This document shows, piece after piece, positions 1-7,366 of a stretch of DNA of 7,366 bases. The stretch lies in NCBI GenBank assembly GCA_022600315.1, contig JAHZKQ010000104.1, forward strand, positions 1 through 7,366, written 5' to 3'. The position numbers and the translations under genes were made by a program. Numbering within the stretch: position 1 is the stretch's first letter; each line of letters begins with the position of its first letter. This DNA comes from Gammaproteobacteria bacterium (GTDB taxonomy: Bacteria > Pseudomonadota > Gammaproteobacteria > Coxiellales > Coxiellaceae). The notes under the pieces are model-generated. The model did no database searches, was not told where the DNA came from, and saw only the letters and a list, made by a program, of their open reading frames with translations.

Positions 1-852
1 AGCGAACTCATTAAATTGTTCTGGAGTCACATAACGTTCAACTGGCAGATGATATTTGGTGGGTTGTAAGTACTGCCCCAAAGTTAACATTTCCACATTA
101 TGTTCGCGTAATGCTCGCAACACTTCATAGACTTCTTGATCGGTTTCACCTAGGCCTAACATCATGCCGGATTTGGTGGGAATATCGGGGAATTCAGCTT
201 TATGTTGTTTTAATAGTTTTAGTGACCAGTTGAAATCCGAGCCGGGTCTGGCTTGTTTATATAAGCGCGGCGCGGTTTCGATATTGTGATTAAAAATATC
301 TGCTGGCGCCAGGCTTAAGGCGGCTAAAGCTTTCTCCATGCGGCCGCGAAAATCGGGCACCAAGACTTCAATTTTAATTTCAGGATTTTCAGCGCGCACG
401 GCTTTAATGCAATCGGCAAAATGTTTAGCGCCGCCATCGCGCAAATCATCGCGGTCCACCGAAGTAATCACCACATAGCGCAGCTGCATTAATTTAACCG
501 TTTGTGCCAAACTGTTTGGTTCATTTTCATCAAGCGGATCAGGCCGGCCGTGACCGACATCACAAAAACTACAACGCCGGGTGCATTTGTCGCCCATAAT
601 CATAAAGGTGGCAGTGCCATGACCAAAGCATTCGTTAAGATTAGGGCATGAGGCTTCTTCACAAACGGTAACCAATTGCTTGTCACGGAGTAACTTTTTA
701 AGTTGAGTAACTTTACTGTCAGTATTTAGCCGAATCCGAATCCAGTCGGGTTTAGGCAGCGGCGGGCGTTGTTCGATTTTCACCGGAATACGAGACAACT
801 TATCTTTGCCTAGTGATTTCTTTGCAGGGTCGTAATTTGATTTTTCCGGCAT
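1..852 (-). CDS. lipA: Lipoyl synthase LipA (partial, C-terminus outside window)
   Basis: Radical-SAM iron-sulfur enzyme that inserts two sulfur atoms at C6 and C8 of octanoyl chains on the lipoyl domains of 2-oxoacid dehydrogenases and the glycine cleavage H protein; cytoplasmic. My reading of the minus strand gives 284 codons from the ATG at 850-852 to the window edge. The auxiliary-cluster motif C-x4-C-x5-C is at residues 64, 69 and 75 ([12 protein letters not shown]). The radical-SAM motif CTRRCSFC has Cys 90, 94 and 97. Later blocks such as [11 protein letters not shown] and [10 protein letters not shown] are also typical. About 35-40 C-terminal residues are missing compared with E. coli LipA (321 aa), including the RSSY region that ligates the auxiliary cluster. 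The start lies 2 nt after the lipB stop, and its AAGG ribosome site lies inside the last lipB codons, so the two genes are probably cotranscribed and translationally coupled. The family call is secure. Confidence 0.97.
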   Translation of the reverse strand, partial: MPEKSNYDPAKKSLGKDKLSRIPVKIEQRPPLPKPDWIRIRLNTDSKVTQLKKLLRDKQLVTVCEEASCPNLNECFGHGTATFMIMGDKCTRRCSFCDVGHGRPDPLDENEPNSLAQTVKLMQLRYVVITSVDRDDLRDGGAKHFADCIKAVRAENPEIKIEVLVPDFRGRMEKALAALSLAPADIFNHNIETAPRLYKQARPGSDFNWSLKLLKQHKAEFPDIPTKSGMMLGLGETDQEVYEVLRALREHNVEMLTLGQYLQPTKYHLPVERYVTPEQFNEFA

Positions 853-854
853 GA

Positions 855-1505
855 TTATACCTTGCACTTTTGGGTTGTCGATTGGATTTGATTATACCCG
901 AATTGAGTTTGAAAGTAGGGGATAATTTTAGTTTTAATATCTGTACAGGAGATGTTTGGCAGATAATCAGCCAGCTGAGTCATCTTGAGGTTTTGGTAGC
1001 CGCAAGGATTGATACGCAAAAACGGCCTAAGGTCGCCAGCGACGTTTAAGCAAAGACCGTGATAGGCCTTACCGTGTTTAATTCTAAGGCCGATCGAGCA
1101 GATTTTACGATCCTCCACGTAGACTCCAGGGGCATCACGCTTTGCTGTGGCGTCAATGTCATAATCGGCCAAAAGGGCAATTACGGTTTTTTCAAGTTGG
1201 ATGACAAATTGGCGGGTGTTTAAACCGAGGCGCTCAATATCAAATAAACTGTACAGCATTAAAAGACCTGGACCGTGATAAGTGACTTGGCCGCCACGGT
1301 CGGTTTTCACCACTGGAATATCCTTTGCCGCTAAGACATGTTCGGGTTTGCCAGCCAGGCCTTGAGTGAAAACGGGTGGATGTTCCAATAACCACAGTTC
1401 GTCGCTGCTGTCTTTATGGCGACTTTGGGTAAATTGTTGCATGGCCTGCCAGGTTTGCTGGTAATCCTGCAGTGCGGTGAAGTGGCGAATCATTAAATTT
1501 TGCAT
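855..1505 (-). CDS. lipB: Octanoyl-[ACP]:protein N-octanoyltransferase LipB
   Basis: Transfers octanoate from acyl carrier protein to a lysine of lipoyl domains, the first step of lipoate assembly; cytoplasmic. With the ATG at 1503-1505 the protein has 216 residues, against 213 in E. coli. Family blocks in order are [14 protein letters not shown] (about 36-49), [12 protein letters not shown] (69-80), RDAPGVYV (123-130), KICSIGLRI (134-142) and FLRINPCGY (162-170). The thioester-forming Cys168 and its partner Lys134 are present, 34 residues apart as in E. coli (Cys169/Lys135). The start is uncertain. The frame stays open upstream to an ATG at 1665-1667 and a TTG at 1680-1682, but that stretch is AT-rich, unlike LipB, and contains a promoter-like element. 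A second in-frame ATG at 1491-1493 would give 212 residues. None of these starts has a strong Shine-Dalgarno sequence. lipA follows 2 nt after the stop. Confidence 0.96.
   Translation of the reverse strand: MQNLMIRHFTALQDYQQTWQAMQQFTQSRHKDSSDELWLLEHPPVFTQGLAGKPEHVLAAKDIPVVKTDRGGQVTYHGPGLLMLYSLFDIERLGLNTRQFVIQLEKTVIALLADYDIDATAKRDAPGVYVEDRKICSIGLRIKHGKAYHGLCLNVAGDLRPFLRINPCGYQNLKMTQLADYLPNISCTDIKTKIIPYFQTQFGYNQIQSTTQKCKV
860..863 (-). promoter_or_regulatory. lipA ribosome binding site inside lipB
   Basis: AAGG on the minus strand, 7 nt before the lipA ATG, is made by the last codons of lipB. It supports the chosen lipA start and coupling of the two genes. Confidence 0.6.
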
Positions 1506-1631
1506 GGTTGATAGTACAGTTTTTACGTCACTGCCATTGTCTTTATTTTGCTGTCTAAATGCAAGTGAGTTTACTTCATATTTCCTTAAGAATTTTCTTA
1601 TTGAAATTTCTGTTATTTTTTGGAGAAGGCA

Positions 1632-1661
1632 TTTATACTGACCGCGAATTCGGGGGGTTAA
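1632..1661 (-). promoter_or_regulatory. Candidate sigma70 promoter for lipB-lipA
   Basis: On the minus strand a TATAAA box (1632-1637) lies 18 nt after TTAACC (1656-1661, four of six matches to TTGACA). Transcription would start near 1625, giving a leader of about 120 nt and leaving the upstream in-frame starts of lipB outside the message. Assigned by eye, so only a candidate. Confidence 0.35.
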
Positions 1662-1666
1662 ATTCA

Positions 1667-1681
1667 TGATCGTCAGGATCA
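1667..1681. repeat. Inverted repeat TGATC-n5-GATCA between the divergent promoters
   Basis: Perfect 5-bp arms (1667-1671 and 1677-1681) flank the 5-bp centre GTCAG, with AATT tetramers on both outer sides (1661-1664 and 1681-1684). The size and position, just upstream of the candidate lipB promoter, would suit a small operator. A chance palindrome of this size is also plausible in AT-rich DNA. Confidence 0.25.
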
Positions 1682-1723
1682 ATTCAAAAATGGTAACGCT
1701 ATGCTAAGCGGCAACCGGTCTTA

Positions 1724-1752
1724 TTGTTATATTCTTAATTTGTTTTTAATAA
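1724..1752 (+). promoter_or_regulatory. Candidate promoter for the unknown membrane-protein gene
   Basis: TTGTTA (1724-1729) and TAATAA (1747-1752) are separated by 17 nt on the plus strand, which predicts a start near 1759 and a leader of about 45 nt. The region is AT-rich and other pairings are possible, for example TTGTTT at 1740-1745 with TTTTAT at 1763-1768. The choice is therefore weak. Confidence 0.28.
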
Positions 1753-1792
1753 CCCGCGCTAATTTTATAGGTACAACAATTAATTTTTATTT

Positions 1793-1796
1793 AAGG
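1793..1796 (+). promoter_or_regulatory. Ribosome binding site deciding the start of the unknown gene
   Basis: AAGG ends 8 nt before the ATG at 1805-1807. A GTG directly before that ATG (1802-1804) is in frame but is only 5 nt from the AAGG, so the ATG is preferred. Confidence 0.6.
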
Positions 1797-1804
1797 TGTA
1801 GGTG

Positions 1805-4108
1805 ATGGCGGCGTTTTTAAGAGGTTGGAAAAAAAAGTTAAAAGCTTGTGCGAGTGCTAGTGGGCGAGGGTTGGATCGCGCTTGGGATTTGCTTTGGCAA
1901 GGTTTAGATTGGGTGGGTGAGAGTATTTGGAGTGTTCTTGCAGCTTCTATTGGTAGGCCTATTACGCCAATTTATTTTTGGTTTAAAGGTCATTTTATTG
2001 AATGGGTCAACGCCTATCCTGACAATGATAAGCAAGCAGATTATGAGCGCTATAAAGAAGGTTTTTATAGAGCAAAAATCCATCGTCCTCTCCTGGTTGT
2101 TTTGGCAAAGGCTTGGCGTAAAGGGGTTCCTGCGCAAAGAACCTTTAAGGCTAAAATAAAATACCTTTTCAAGGCGCTTGGCAAGCTTGGTAATGGCGCG
2201 TTATTTGCCGACAAAAATGGTCAAGGGGTACTGTTGGCGCAATCCGGCGGTTCACTGACTACAGTCTTAGCAACTCGACTGCCCAAAATGTTTCAGGCTC
2301 AAGCCCCTAGCGATAAAGAAAAATGGTTTGAGCGCCCAGGAGAAATTATTATTCTACCGCTTAGTGATGGCAAAGCGGATGGTCGGGTTGAGCTTTCTAA
2401 AGAGCTTTGTGATTCAGCGAGCGGTAGAAGTGACACGCATACTGTCGCTAGAGTTTATAAAGAGAATGCACCTGAAGGGGGAGTGACGATTGAAGTTCCT
2501 GAAGGGGGGACTTCTGATTGGCTTTATTGGTTTGCAGGTTGGGCAGATTGGTTAGCGCTATGGGGCTCAACTGGCGCATCCACCTATAATTTTTATGATA
2601 TTGCGGTAGATTTAATTGAGATCGATAGTTATGTTTTTAAAACATTTTGGTTAAGTCTTGCTTTTATTGCTGGTGCGGCAAGTTATGCCAGTTATCGTGC
2701 TTATACCAATGCGCGCAGTCGGCAAAATGTGGTGGAAATTATTGCTCGACGTGAGACGGCAGCACATCTTGAGCAAAAACGCTGTGAAGAGTTAGCAGTA
2801 TTGGAGGCTGCAAAGATTCCAGAACATCTTCAGCCGCCGAAGGGTTTGACTTGGCATAGTGCTTTGGTTTATGGGCTGCCACTTGCGGGGGTATCTGCGT
2901 TTGCGATTCTTAGTACGGATTATGCCACGCAAAATCTTAAAGACGTGTTTGATTTTTTTGGCATGTCATCTTCAGCAGCGACACTAATTTCAACGTTTAC
3001 GGGTGCTGTTTTTGGGATTGGAACCTTTGGTAATACTTGTTTATCGCGTTATATTGCTACCGTAAATTTTTTATTAGGTCGGCACCCCAAATATGCTTTT
3101 GAACTATCTATTGCAACCCGTCGGTTAAATTGGCTGGGTATTAATAAGTATGGCCAGCCACTTCATAGTGCGTGGCATTGGTGGTGGACACCGGCAAATT
3201 TTTTCACTGGCACGGCAGTTTTTGGCTATAAAGTATCGTGGTTACTACTTAGAGCAGCTGGCAAACTATATTCTCAGCATTTGCCTCGCACTGTTATACA
3301 TGCGCTTATTGTTGGGGTAGTCGTTGGTGGTTTAGCTTTAGAGCATTGGAATCAAGTCAGTGGTATTTTGCGTGATTCAGAAAAAGTTTTAGCCGGCTTT
3401 ATGGGTATGGAACGTGATGCTAAAGATCGTACTGCAGCTGATCAAGCGGAACTTAATGAAGTGATTGGTTCAGTAGCATATAAAACTGTAATTGGTTTAT
3501 GCGCGGCGATGTATGCAATGATGCATGCGGTTTTTACTGGTTTTCCTGCCAATGATTTAACGTTAAAACCTTTGGCTGGAGATATTACCGAGGCAGAATT
3601 TAGTAGGCTTGCAGCAGGTGGCTATGGTGCGACGAGCAGTGCAGATAATAATCAGGGGGGGGGAGGATCTCAGGGTATGTTAGCTTGGTGCTGGACGTCG
3701 TTTAGAAATTGTTGTGGTTTTGGTGGCTATTCTACGGGGAGTGAATATAGCAAAATGGAGTCAGGCGCAGGTGATAATCCTTTAAATGGTGGTTCGCGTG
3801 CAGTGACGGAAGAGACTATAGAAAGTCGTGAGAGAGGAGAAGTTGATGGTGGTGCTACAAATGCAGTCGCATCTACCACAGGAACTTTACCGCAACAGTC
3901 TGGCGCAGAGCCTGGGTTTTTTCAAGCCGCTAAAGAATCTCAGCGACTAACAGCCCAAGTTGGTACTGCGCAAACAAGCTTGGTCAGCCAGGTGTTTTTT
4001 AAACTTAGATTATTCGGGCAGCCACCGTCAGTAAAAACCATGCTTGCCGCTTCTGATAATGTACCAGAGACGGAGCATAGTCATAGTGCAGCTGCTTGCA
4101 GTGCTTAA
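1805..4108 (+). CDS. Uncharacterised 767-residue multi-pass membrane protein
   Basis: I do not recognise this family. Numbered from the ATG at 1805, it starts with a short basic stretch (WKKKLK, 8-13), followed by a mostly soluble, aromatic-rich part to about 238. A tryptophan cluster comes next (W239, 242, 246, 249, 253). Hydrophobic segments likely to span a membrane lie near 278-298, 351-370, 388-409, 466-483, 496-512 and 558-579. A charged helical stretch at 303-338 separates the first two, and a second aromatic cluster (W457, H458, W459-461) precedes the fourth. From about 605 the protein is a Gly/Ser/Thr/Ala/Glu-rich tail of roughly 160 residues with a cysteine cluster (C629, C636, C637) and an acidic patch close to the C-terminus. 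I see no cleavable signal peptide, catalytic motif or nucleotide-binding loop. A good ribosome site and 767 uninterrupted codons argue that it is real. The gene stands alone, divergent from lipB and overlapping gatB tail to tail by 4 nt. It contains a G9 run that could slip. A secreted effector or envelope protein is possible, but function is unknown. Confidence 0.85.
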   Translation: MAAFLRGWKKKLKACASASGRGLDRAWDLLWQGLDWVGESIWSVLAASIGRPITPIYFWFKGHFIEWVNAYPDNDKQADYERYKEGFYRAKIHRPLLVVLAKAWRKGVPAQRTFKAKIKYLFKALGKLGNGALFADKNGQGVLLAQSGGSLTTVLATRLPKMFQAQAPSDKEKWFERPGEIIILPLSDGKADGRVELSKELCDSASGRSDTHTVARVYKENAPEGGVTIEVPEGGTSDWLYWFAGWADWLALWGSTGASTYNFYDIAVDLIEIDSYVFKTFWLSLAFIAGAASYASYRAYTNARSRQNVVEIIARRETAAHLEQKRCEELAVLEAAKIPEHLQPPKGLTWHSALVYGLPLAGVSAFAILSTDYATQNLKDVFDFFGMSSSAATLISTFTGAVFGIGTFGNTCLSRYIATVNFLLGRHPKYAFELSIATRRLNWLGINKYGQPLHSAWHWWWTPANFFTGTAVFGYKVSWLLLRAAGKLYSQHLPRTVIHALIVGVVVGGLALEHWNQVSGILRDSEKVLAGFMGMERDAKDRTAADQAELNEVIGSVAYKTVIGLCAAMYAMMHAVFTGFPANDLTLKPLAGDITEAEFSRLAAGGYGATSSADNNQGGGGSQGMLAWCWTSFRNCCGFGGYSTGSEYSKMESGAGDNPLNGGSRAVTEETIESRERGEVDGGATNAVASTTGTLPQQSGAEPGFFQAAKESQRLTAQVGTAQTSLVSQVFFKLRLFGQPPSVKTMLAASDNVPETEHSHSAAACSA
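2471..2508 (+). repeat. In-frame 11-bp direct repeat encoding two PEGG units
   Basis: CCTGAAGGGGG occurs at 2471-2481 and again at 2498-2508. The copies are 27 bp apart, so both are read in the same frame as Pro-Glu-Gly-Gly (residues 223-226 and 232-235). They lie just ahead of the first tryptophan cluster and may form a turn or linker. Confidence 0.6.
3655..3663 (+). repeat. G9 homopolymer inside the unknown gene
   Basis: Nine consecutive G, followed by AGGA, encode the end of Q617 and most of G618-G621, at the boundary between the last hydrophobic segment and the tail. Loss of one G brings a TAG into frame at 3681-3683. Gain of one G brings a TAG into frame at 3703-3705. Either slip would remove about 145 C-terminal residues. 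Confidence 0.85.
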
Positions 4109-5541
4109 GTTAATTTAGCGCGCAGCAATTCATTGACTTGTTGCGGATTGGCTTTGCCTTTGGTTTTTTGCATTACTTGACCAACAAAATAACCGAATAA
4201 TTTAGTTTTGCCATCACGATATTGTTGTAATTGAGTCGGGCTATTAGCAATCACTTCATCAACAATCTTTTCAATCGCACCGCTATCGGTAATTTGTTTT
4301 AATCCTTGGGCCTCGATAATCTTATCGGCATTGCCTTTGCCTTCCCAGATTTCGCTAAAGACTTTTTTGGCAATATTATTAGAAATGGTTTGATCAGCAA
4401 CGCGCGTTAATAAGCCGCCTAATTGCTCAGCCGAAATGGGTGAGTCATTAATTTTAAGGTCAGCTTTATTTAATGCGGCGGCTAATTCGCCGTTCACCCA
4501 ATTAGCCACCACTTTTGGCGCGGCTTTGCCGGCATATTGTAAAGTATTTTCAAAATATTGCGCGGTGGCTAAATGGTTTGCTAATAATTTAGCATCATAA
4601 TCACTTAGTTGGTAATCAGCTTTAAAACGTTCGCGTTTTTGCCAAGGGAGTTCAGGTAATTCTTGACGAATTTTGGCAATAAATTCCGGGCTAATGGTCA
4701 CCGGTAATAAATCTGGATCCGGAAAATAGCGATAATCATGTGCTTCTTCTTTAAGGCGCAGGGTGCGCGTGCTATCTTTATCTGGATCATAGGCCCGTGT
4801 TTCTTGCACGACTTTACCACCATTTTCAAGGATATCGATTTGGCGATCCACTTCATGGGCAATTGCGCGTTCAATAAATCGAAATGAGTTCATATTTTTA
4901 TATTCAGTACGGGTACCTAATTTCTCGGTGCCTTGGGGGCGAATTGAAATATTGACGTCGCACCGAAACGAACCTTCCTGCATATTGCCATCACTGATAT
5001 TTAAATAACGCACCAGGCGGTGTAAGGTTTTTAAATAAGCAACCGCTTCTTCAGCCGAACGAATATCAGGTTCAGAAACAATTTCCAATAATGGTGTGCC
5101 GGCGCGATTTAAATCCACTCCGGAATTGCCGTGAATAGCTTCATGTAAGGATTTCCCTGCGTCTTCTTCAAGGTGGGCACGAGTAATACCGATGGTTTTT
5201 TCACGGCCATCTTCCAATAAAATATTGAGCGAGCCTTTGGCGACAATCGGTAAATCAAATTGACTGATTTGATAACCTTTAGGCAGGTCTGGATAAAAGT
5301 AATTTTTACGTGCAAATACCGAGCGCGATGGAATATCGGCATCGATACTTAAACCAAAGCGTACTGCTAGCTCAAGGACTTTTTTATTTAATACCGGTAA
5401 TACACCCGGCAAACCAATATCAATACCACAGGCCTGGGTGTTAGGTTCGGCACCATAATGACACGCCGCACCAGAAAATATTTTTGAAGTGGTATTTAAC
5501 TGCGTGTGAACTTCAAGTCCAATAACGGTTTCCCATTGCAT
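4105..5541 (-). CDS. gatB: Asp-tRNA(Asn)/Glu-tRNA(Gln) amidotransferase subunit B
   Basis: GatB is the kinase and tRNA-binding subunit of the GatCAB complex. It phosphorylates the side chain of misacylated Glu-tRNA(Gln) or Asp-tRNA(Asn), so that ammonia from GatA can complete amidation. The 478 residues match the usual length. The N-terminal cradle domain starts with [13 protein letters not shown] (3-15) and contains [17 protein letters not shown] (78-94). The family signature [14 protein letters not shown] is at 142-155, and [14 protein letters not shown] (189-202) and EYKNMNSF (213-220) follow. From about 330 onward is the helical and YqeY-like tail that contacts tRNA, ending in [17 protein letters not shown]. 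The conserved acidic residues E10, E125/E126 and E153 are present. The start is 3 nt after the gatA stop, with GGAG 6 nt upstream of the ATG, inside the last gatA codons. The stop overlaps that of the convergent membrane-protein gene. Confidence 0.98.
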   Translation of the reverse strand: MQWETVIGLEVHTQLNTTSKIFSGAACHYGAEPNTQACGIDIGLPGVLPVLNKKVLELAVRFGLSIDADIPSRSVFARKNYFYPDLPKGYQISQFDLPIVAKGSLNILLEDGREKTIGITRAHLEEDAGKSLHEAIHGNSGVDLNRAGTPLLEIVSEPDIRSAEEAVAYLKTLHRLVRYLNISDGNMQEGSFRCDVNISIRPQGTEKLGTRTEYKNMNSFRFIERAIAHEVDRQIDILENGGKVVQETRAYDPDKDSTRTLRLKEEAHDYRYFPDPDLLPVTISPEFIAKIRQELPELPWQKRERFKADYQLSDYDAKLLANHLATAQYFENTLQYAGKAAPKVVANWVNGELAAALNKADLKINDSPISAEQLGGLLTRVADQTISNNIAKKVFSEIWEGKGNADKIIEAQGLKQITDSGAIEKIVDEVIANSPTQLQQYRDGKTKLFGYFVGQVMQKTKGKANPQQVNELLRAKLT

Positions 5542-5544
5542 GAT

Positions 5545-7005
5545 TTACTCCTCAGTTAAATTAGGTGCTGCGCGATGCCAGTCGGTGACTTGCTGATATT
5601 GATGCGCGACATTTAAGAGGCGCGCCTCATCGAAATGATTAGCAATTAACTGCACGCCGACCGGTAGTTTATTTTGCGTAAAGCCGGCGGGCATGGATAG
5701 TCCAGGTAAACCTGCAAGGTTAGTTGCGAGGGTAAAGACATCCGACAAATACATGGCTACAGGATCTTGGCTGCGTTCGCCAATTTTAAAAGCGGCGCTG
5801 GGGGATGTGGGGGTTAAAATAACATCGACTTTTTCAAAGGCTTTGAGAAAATCATCACGAATTAAGCGGCGTACTTTTTGGGCTTGTAAATAATACGCAT
5901 CGTAATAGCCGCTGGATAATACATAAGTGCCGATTAAAATACGTCGTTTCACTTCTTTGCCAAAGCCCTCACTGCGACTGCGCTCGTATAAATCTTGCAG
6001 GCTTTGCGGATTTTCACAACGATAACCAAACCGCACACCATCGTAACGGGCTAAGTTTGACGAACATTCTGCTGGGGCAATCACGTAATAGGCCGAAGTT
6101 GCAAGATTGGTATGTGGTAATTCAATCTCGATAAATTCGGCGCCAAGTTTTTTATAGGTGTTAATGGCGTCTTGAATGCAAGCGCTGACATCGGCATCGA
6201 TACCGTCTTGAAAATATTCTTTGGGTAAACCAATTTTCAGGCCATTAATTTTTTGCTCAAGGTTTGCAGTGTAATCCGGCACGGGACGATTAATGCTGGT
6301 GGAATCTTTAGCATCGTGACCGGCCATCACATTTAATAGTAATGCGGCGTCACTAGCAGATAGTGCTAATGGTCCACCTTGATCAAGGCTGGAAGCAAAC
6401 GCAATCATGCCATAACGCGAAACTCGACCGTAAGTGGGTTTTAAACCCGTCAGGCCGCATAATGCGGCCGGTTGTCGAATTGAGCCGCCAGTATCAGTGC
6501 CGGTGGCAATCGGTGCTAAACGCGCGGCGACTGCCGCTGCCGAGCCACCGGAGGAGCCACCCGGAATATGTTCTAGATTCCAGGGATTTTTTACCGCACC
6601 AAAATAGCTATTTTCATTGGATGAACCCATGGCAAATTCATCCATATTGGTTTTACCTAGCATCACCATGTGCTGTTGATTAAACTGGGTAGTGACATGA
6701 GCATCATAGGGAGCAATAAAATTTTCTAACATTTTTGAGGCGCAGGTGGTTTTAATGCCATGAGTGCAAAAAATATCTTTATGCGCATAAGGAATGCCGG
6801 TTAAGGTTTGCGCTTCGCCGTTAGCAATTTTCTCATCAGCTAGTTTTGCCATGGCTAAGGCTGATTCATTGCATACGGTAATAAAACTATTTAATTTTGG
6901 ATCGAGCTTATTGATTCGTTCCAAAAAACACCGCGTTAATTCAACGCTAGAAAATTCTTTGCGGATTAACGCTTGACTTAATTCAGTAATGGTTTGTTTA
7001 AACAT
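5545..7005 (-). CDS. gatA: Asp-tRNA(Asn)/Glu-tRNA(Gln) amidotransferase subunit A
   Basis: GatA is the amidase-signature glutaminase subunit of GatCAB; it releases ammonia from glutamine and passes it to the GatB active site. The start is the ATG at 7003-7005 ([10 protein letters not shown]), giving 486 residues, the normal size. GAGG lies 8 nt upstream. The frame is open for a further 60 codons upstream, but that part runs over gatC and does not look like GatA. The Ser-cisSer-Lys triad is complete: Lys76 in AHKDIF, Ser151 in GGSSGGS and Ser175 in [11 protein letters not shown]. The spacings of 75 and 24 residues match those known for S. aureus GatA (Lys79, Ser154, Ser178). The block [16 protein letters not shown] (184-199) and the C-terminal [11 protein letters not shown] are also typical. 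It lies 10 nt after gatC and 3 nt before gatB, clearly in one operon. Confidence 0.98.
   Translation of the reverse strand: MFKQTITELSQALIRKEFSSVELTRCFLERINKLDPKLNSFITVCNESALAMAKLADEKIANGEAQTLTGIPYAHKDIFCTHGIKTTCASKMLENFIAPYDAHVTTQFNQQHMVMLGKTNMDEFAMGSSNENSYFGAVKNPWNLEHIPGGSSGGSAAAVAARLAPIATGTDTGGSIRQPAALCGLTGLKPTYGRVSRYGMIAFASSLDQGGPLALSASDAALLLNVMAGHDAKDSTSINRPVPDYTANLEQKINGLKIGLPKEYFQDGIDADVSACIQDAINTYKKLGAEFIEIELPHTNLATSAYYVIAPAECSSNLARYDGVRFGYRCENPQSLQDLYERSRSEGFGKEVKRRILIGTYVLSSGYYDAYYLQAQKVRRLIRDDFLKAFEKVDVILTPTSPSAAFKIGERSQDPVAMYLSDVFTLATNLAGLPGLSMPAGFTQNKLPVGVQLIANHFDEARLLNVAHQYQQVTDWHRAAPNLTEE
5548..5553 (-). promoter_or_regulatory. gatB ribosome binding site within the gatA 3' end
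   Basis: GAGGAG on the minus strand encodes the last two Glu codons of gatA directly before its TAA. Its GGAG core lies 6 nt before the gatB ATG. The layout suggests termination-reinitiation coupling that keeps the subunits in balance. Confidence 0.65.
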
Positions 7006-7013
7006 GGGTAAGA

Positions 7014-7017
7014 CCTC
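7014..7017 (-). promoter_or_regulatory. gatA ribosome binding site overlapping the gatC stop
   Basis: GAGG on the minus strand overlaps the gatC TGA (7016-7018) and lies 8 nt before the gatA ATG at 7005. It fixes the gatA start and excludes the longer reading frame that runs back over gatC. Confidence 0.65.
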
Positions 7018-7312
7018 AAGCCTCAGTTTCGACGAATTTGGGGACGATATATAAACCCGAATTACTTTCGGGAGCGATTTGCATAAAGTCATCGCGGCGG
7101 TTTTGTTCGGTAACTTGATCGACGCGTACGGGTTGAGTTTCATCCAGCGGATGGGCCATGGCTTCAACTTGTTTGGTATCAACACGATTCATTTTAGCCA
7201 CTAACTCGAGGATCTTTTCCAGCTCGCCAGTTAATGCCTTAGCTTCTGTTGCATCAATCTGAATGCGGGCTAAGTGCCCGAGTTTCTGGATATCTTTTTC
7301 TGACAATGACAT
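7016..7312 (-). CDS. gatC: Asp-tRNA(Asn)/Glu-tRNA(Gln) amidotransferase subunit C
   Basis: GatC is the small subunit that wraps between GatA and GatB and stabilises the amidotransferase. Its 98 residues match the usual 95-100. Typical features are the N-terminal helix with [12 protein letters not shown] (8-19), the helix [17 protein letters not shown] (30-46), AHPL (53-56), the PVRVDQV segment (61-67), and the C-terminal [16 protein letters not shown] (80-95). It is first in the gatC-gatA-gatB operon. The ATG at 7310-7312 has only a poor ribosome site (GAGA, about 10 nt upstream). An ATG 16 nt further upstream is out of frame. No in-frame alternative with a better site is visible, so the start rests mainly on family length. 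Confidence 0.96.
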   Translation of the reverse strand: MSLSEKDIQKLGHLARIQIDATEAKALTGELEKILELVAKMNRVDTKQVEAMAHPLDETQPVRVDQVTEQNRRDDFMQIAPESNSGLYIVPKFVETEA

Positions 7313-7346
7313 AACGCGGTTTTCTCATAGTTTTTAAAGAGCCGGC

Positions 7347-7352
7347 ATTATA
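7347..7352 (-). promoter_or_regulatory. Perfect -10 box of the gatCAB promoter
   Basis: TATAAT on the minus strand lies 34 nt before the gatC ATG and predicts transcription starting near 7340, with a leader of about 28 nt. The matching -35 box would fall around 7370, just outside the window. The exact consensus and the position suit the operon promoter. Confidence 0.6.
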
Positions 7353-7366
7353 ACTGAAATTCTAAT

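Larger units (their letters stand above)
1506..1804. other. Divergent intergenic region between lipB and the unknown membrane-protein gene
   Basis: This is about 300 bp of AT-rich DNA between genes pointing away from each other. It holds candidate promoters for both strands, a 15-bp inverted repeat (1667-1681) and a run of six G (1652-1657). The minus strand is open in the lipB frame up to 1682, but the encoded residues do not resemble LipB. I see no tRNA, small RNA or riboswitch. Confidence 0.6.

Noticed and set aside
1601..1639. Plus-strand promoter TTGAAA / TATACT
   Set aside because: The spacer is 27 nt, far from the 16-18 nt expected, and the TATACT overlaps the better-placed minus-strand box.
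1904..2159. Two short open frames over the 5' part of the orphan gene, one per strand
   Set aside because: Both are nested in the longer frame, which has the clear ribosome site; the short products show no independent support.
3979..4000. Terminator-like stem with a T6 tract on the plus strand inside the orphan gene
   Set aside because: The stem is only five pairs including one wobble, with a four-base loop, and lies about 105 nt before the stop codon. It is probably too weak to terminate transcription and may be coincidental.
4094..4105. C-terminal AAACSA of the orphan protein as a CaaX prenylation signal
   Set aside because: The cysteine is third from the end, whereas CaaX needs it fourth from the end, and the following residues do not fit.
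6363..6683. Plus-strand open frame of 106 codons opposite gatA
   Set aside because: It lies entirely antisense to the conserved catalytic core of GatA and has no recognisable protein features; it is a shadow of the gatA codons.
7006..7185. N-terminal extension of the gatA frame by 60 codons
   Set aside because: It overlaps gatC in another frame, has no similarity to GatA, and the ATG at 7003-7005 has a good ribosome site and gives the normal GatA length.

Overview
The window looks like a chromosomal piece of a gammaproteobacterium with moderate-to-low GC. The evidence is a lipB-lipA pair of enterobacterial type, a compact gatC-gatA-gatB operon with proteobacterial sequence features, and AT-rich intergenic DNA with sigma70-like boxes. 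An intracellular or host-associated lineage such as the Legionellales would fit the large lineage-specific membrane protein in the middle, but this placement is inference; no marker here fixes the genus.

Layout. Positions 1-1505 (minus strand) hold lipB followed 2 nt later by lipA, which runs off the left edge. LipB transfers octanoyl groups from acyl carrier protein to lipoyl domains, and LipA inserts the two sulfurs, so the pair makes protein-bound lipoate. Positions 1506-1804 are a divergent intergenic region with candidate promoters on both strands and a small inverted repeat. Positions 1805-4108 (plus strand) hold one gene for a 767-residue protein that I do not recognise. It has about six hydrophobic segments, tryptophan clusters, a cysteine cluster and a low-complexity tail. 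Positions 4105-7312 (minus strand) hold gatC, gatA and gatB, the three subunits of the tRNA-dependent amidotransferase. They are separated by 10 and 3 nt, with a perfect TATAAT box upstream of gatC near the right edge.

The lipoate and amidotransferase blocks are ordinary housekeeping genes with their catalytic residues in place. The part worth a second look is the unknown membrane protein between them. It carries an uninterrupted run of nine G inside its reading frame, at the boundary between the membrane part and the tail, where a one-base slip in either direction would truncate the protein within 8-15 codons. Its stop codon also overlaps that of gatB in a shared CTTAAG, so the two genes converge with no space for a terminator between them. 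I see no RNA genes, CRISPR arrays, insertion sequences or attachment sites.
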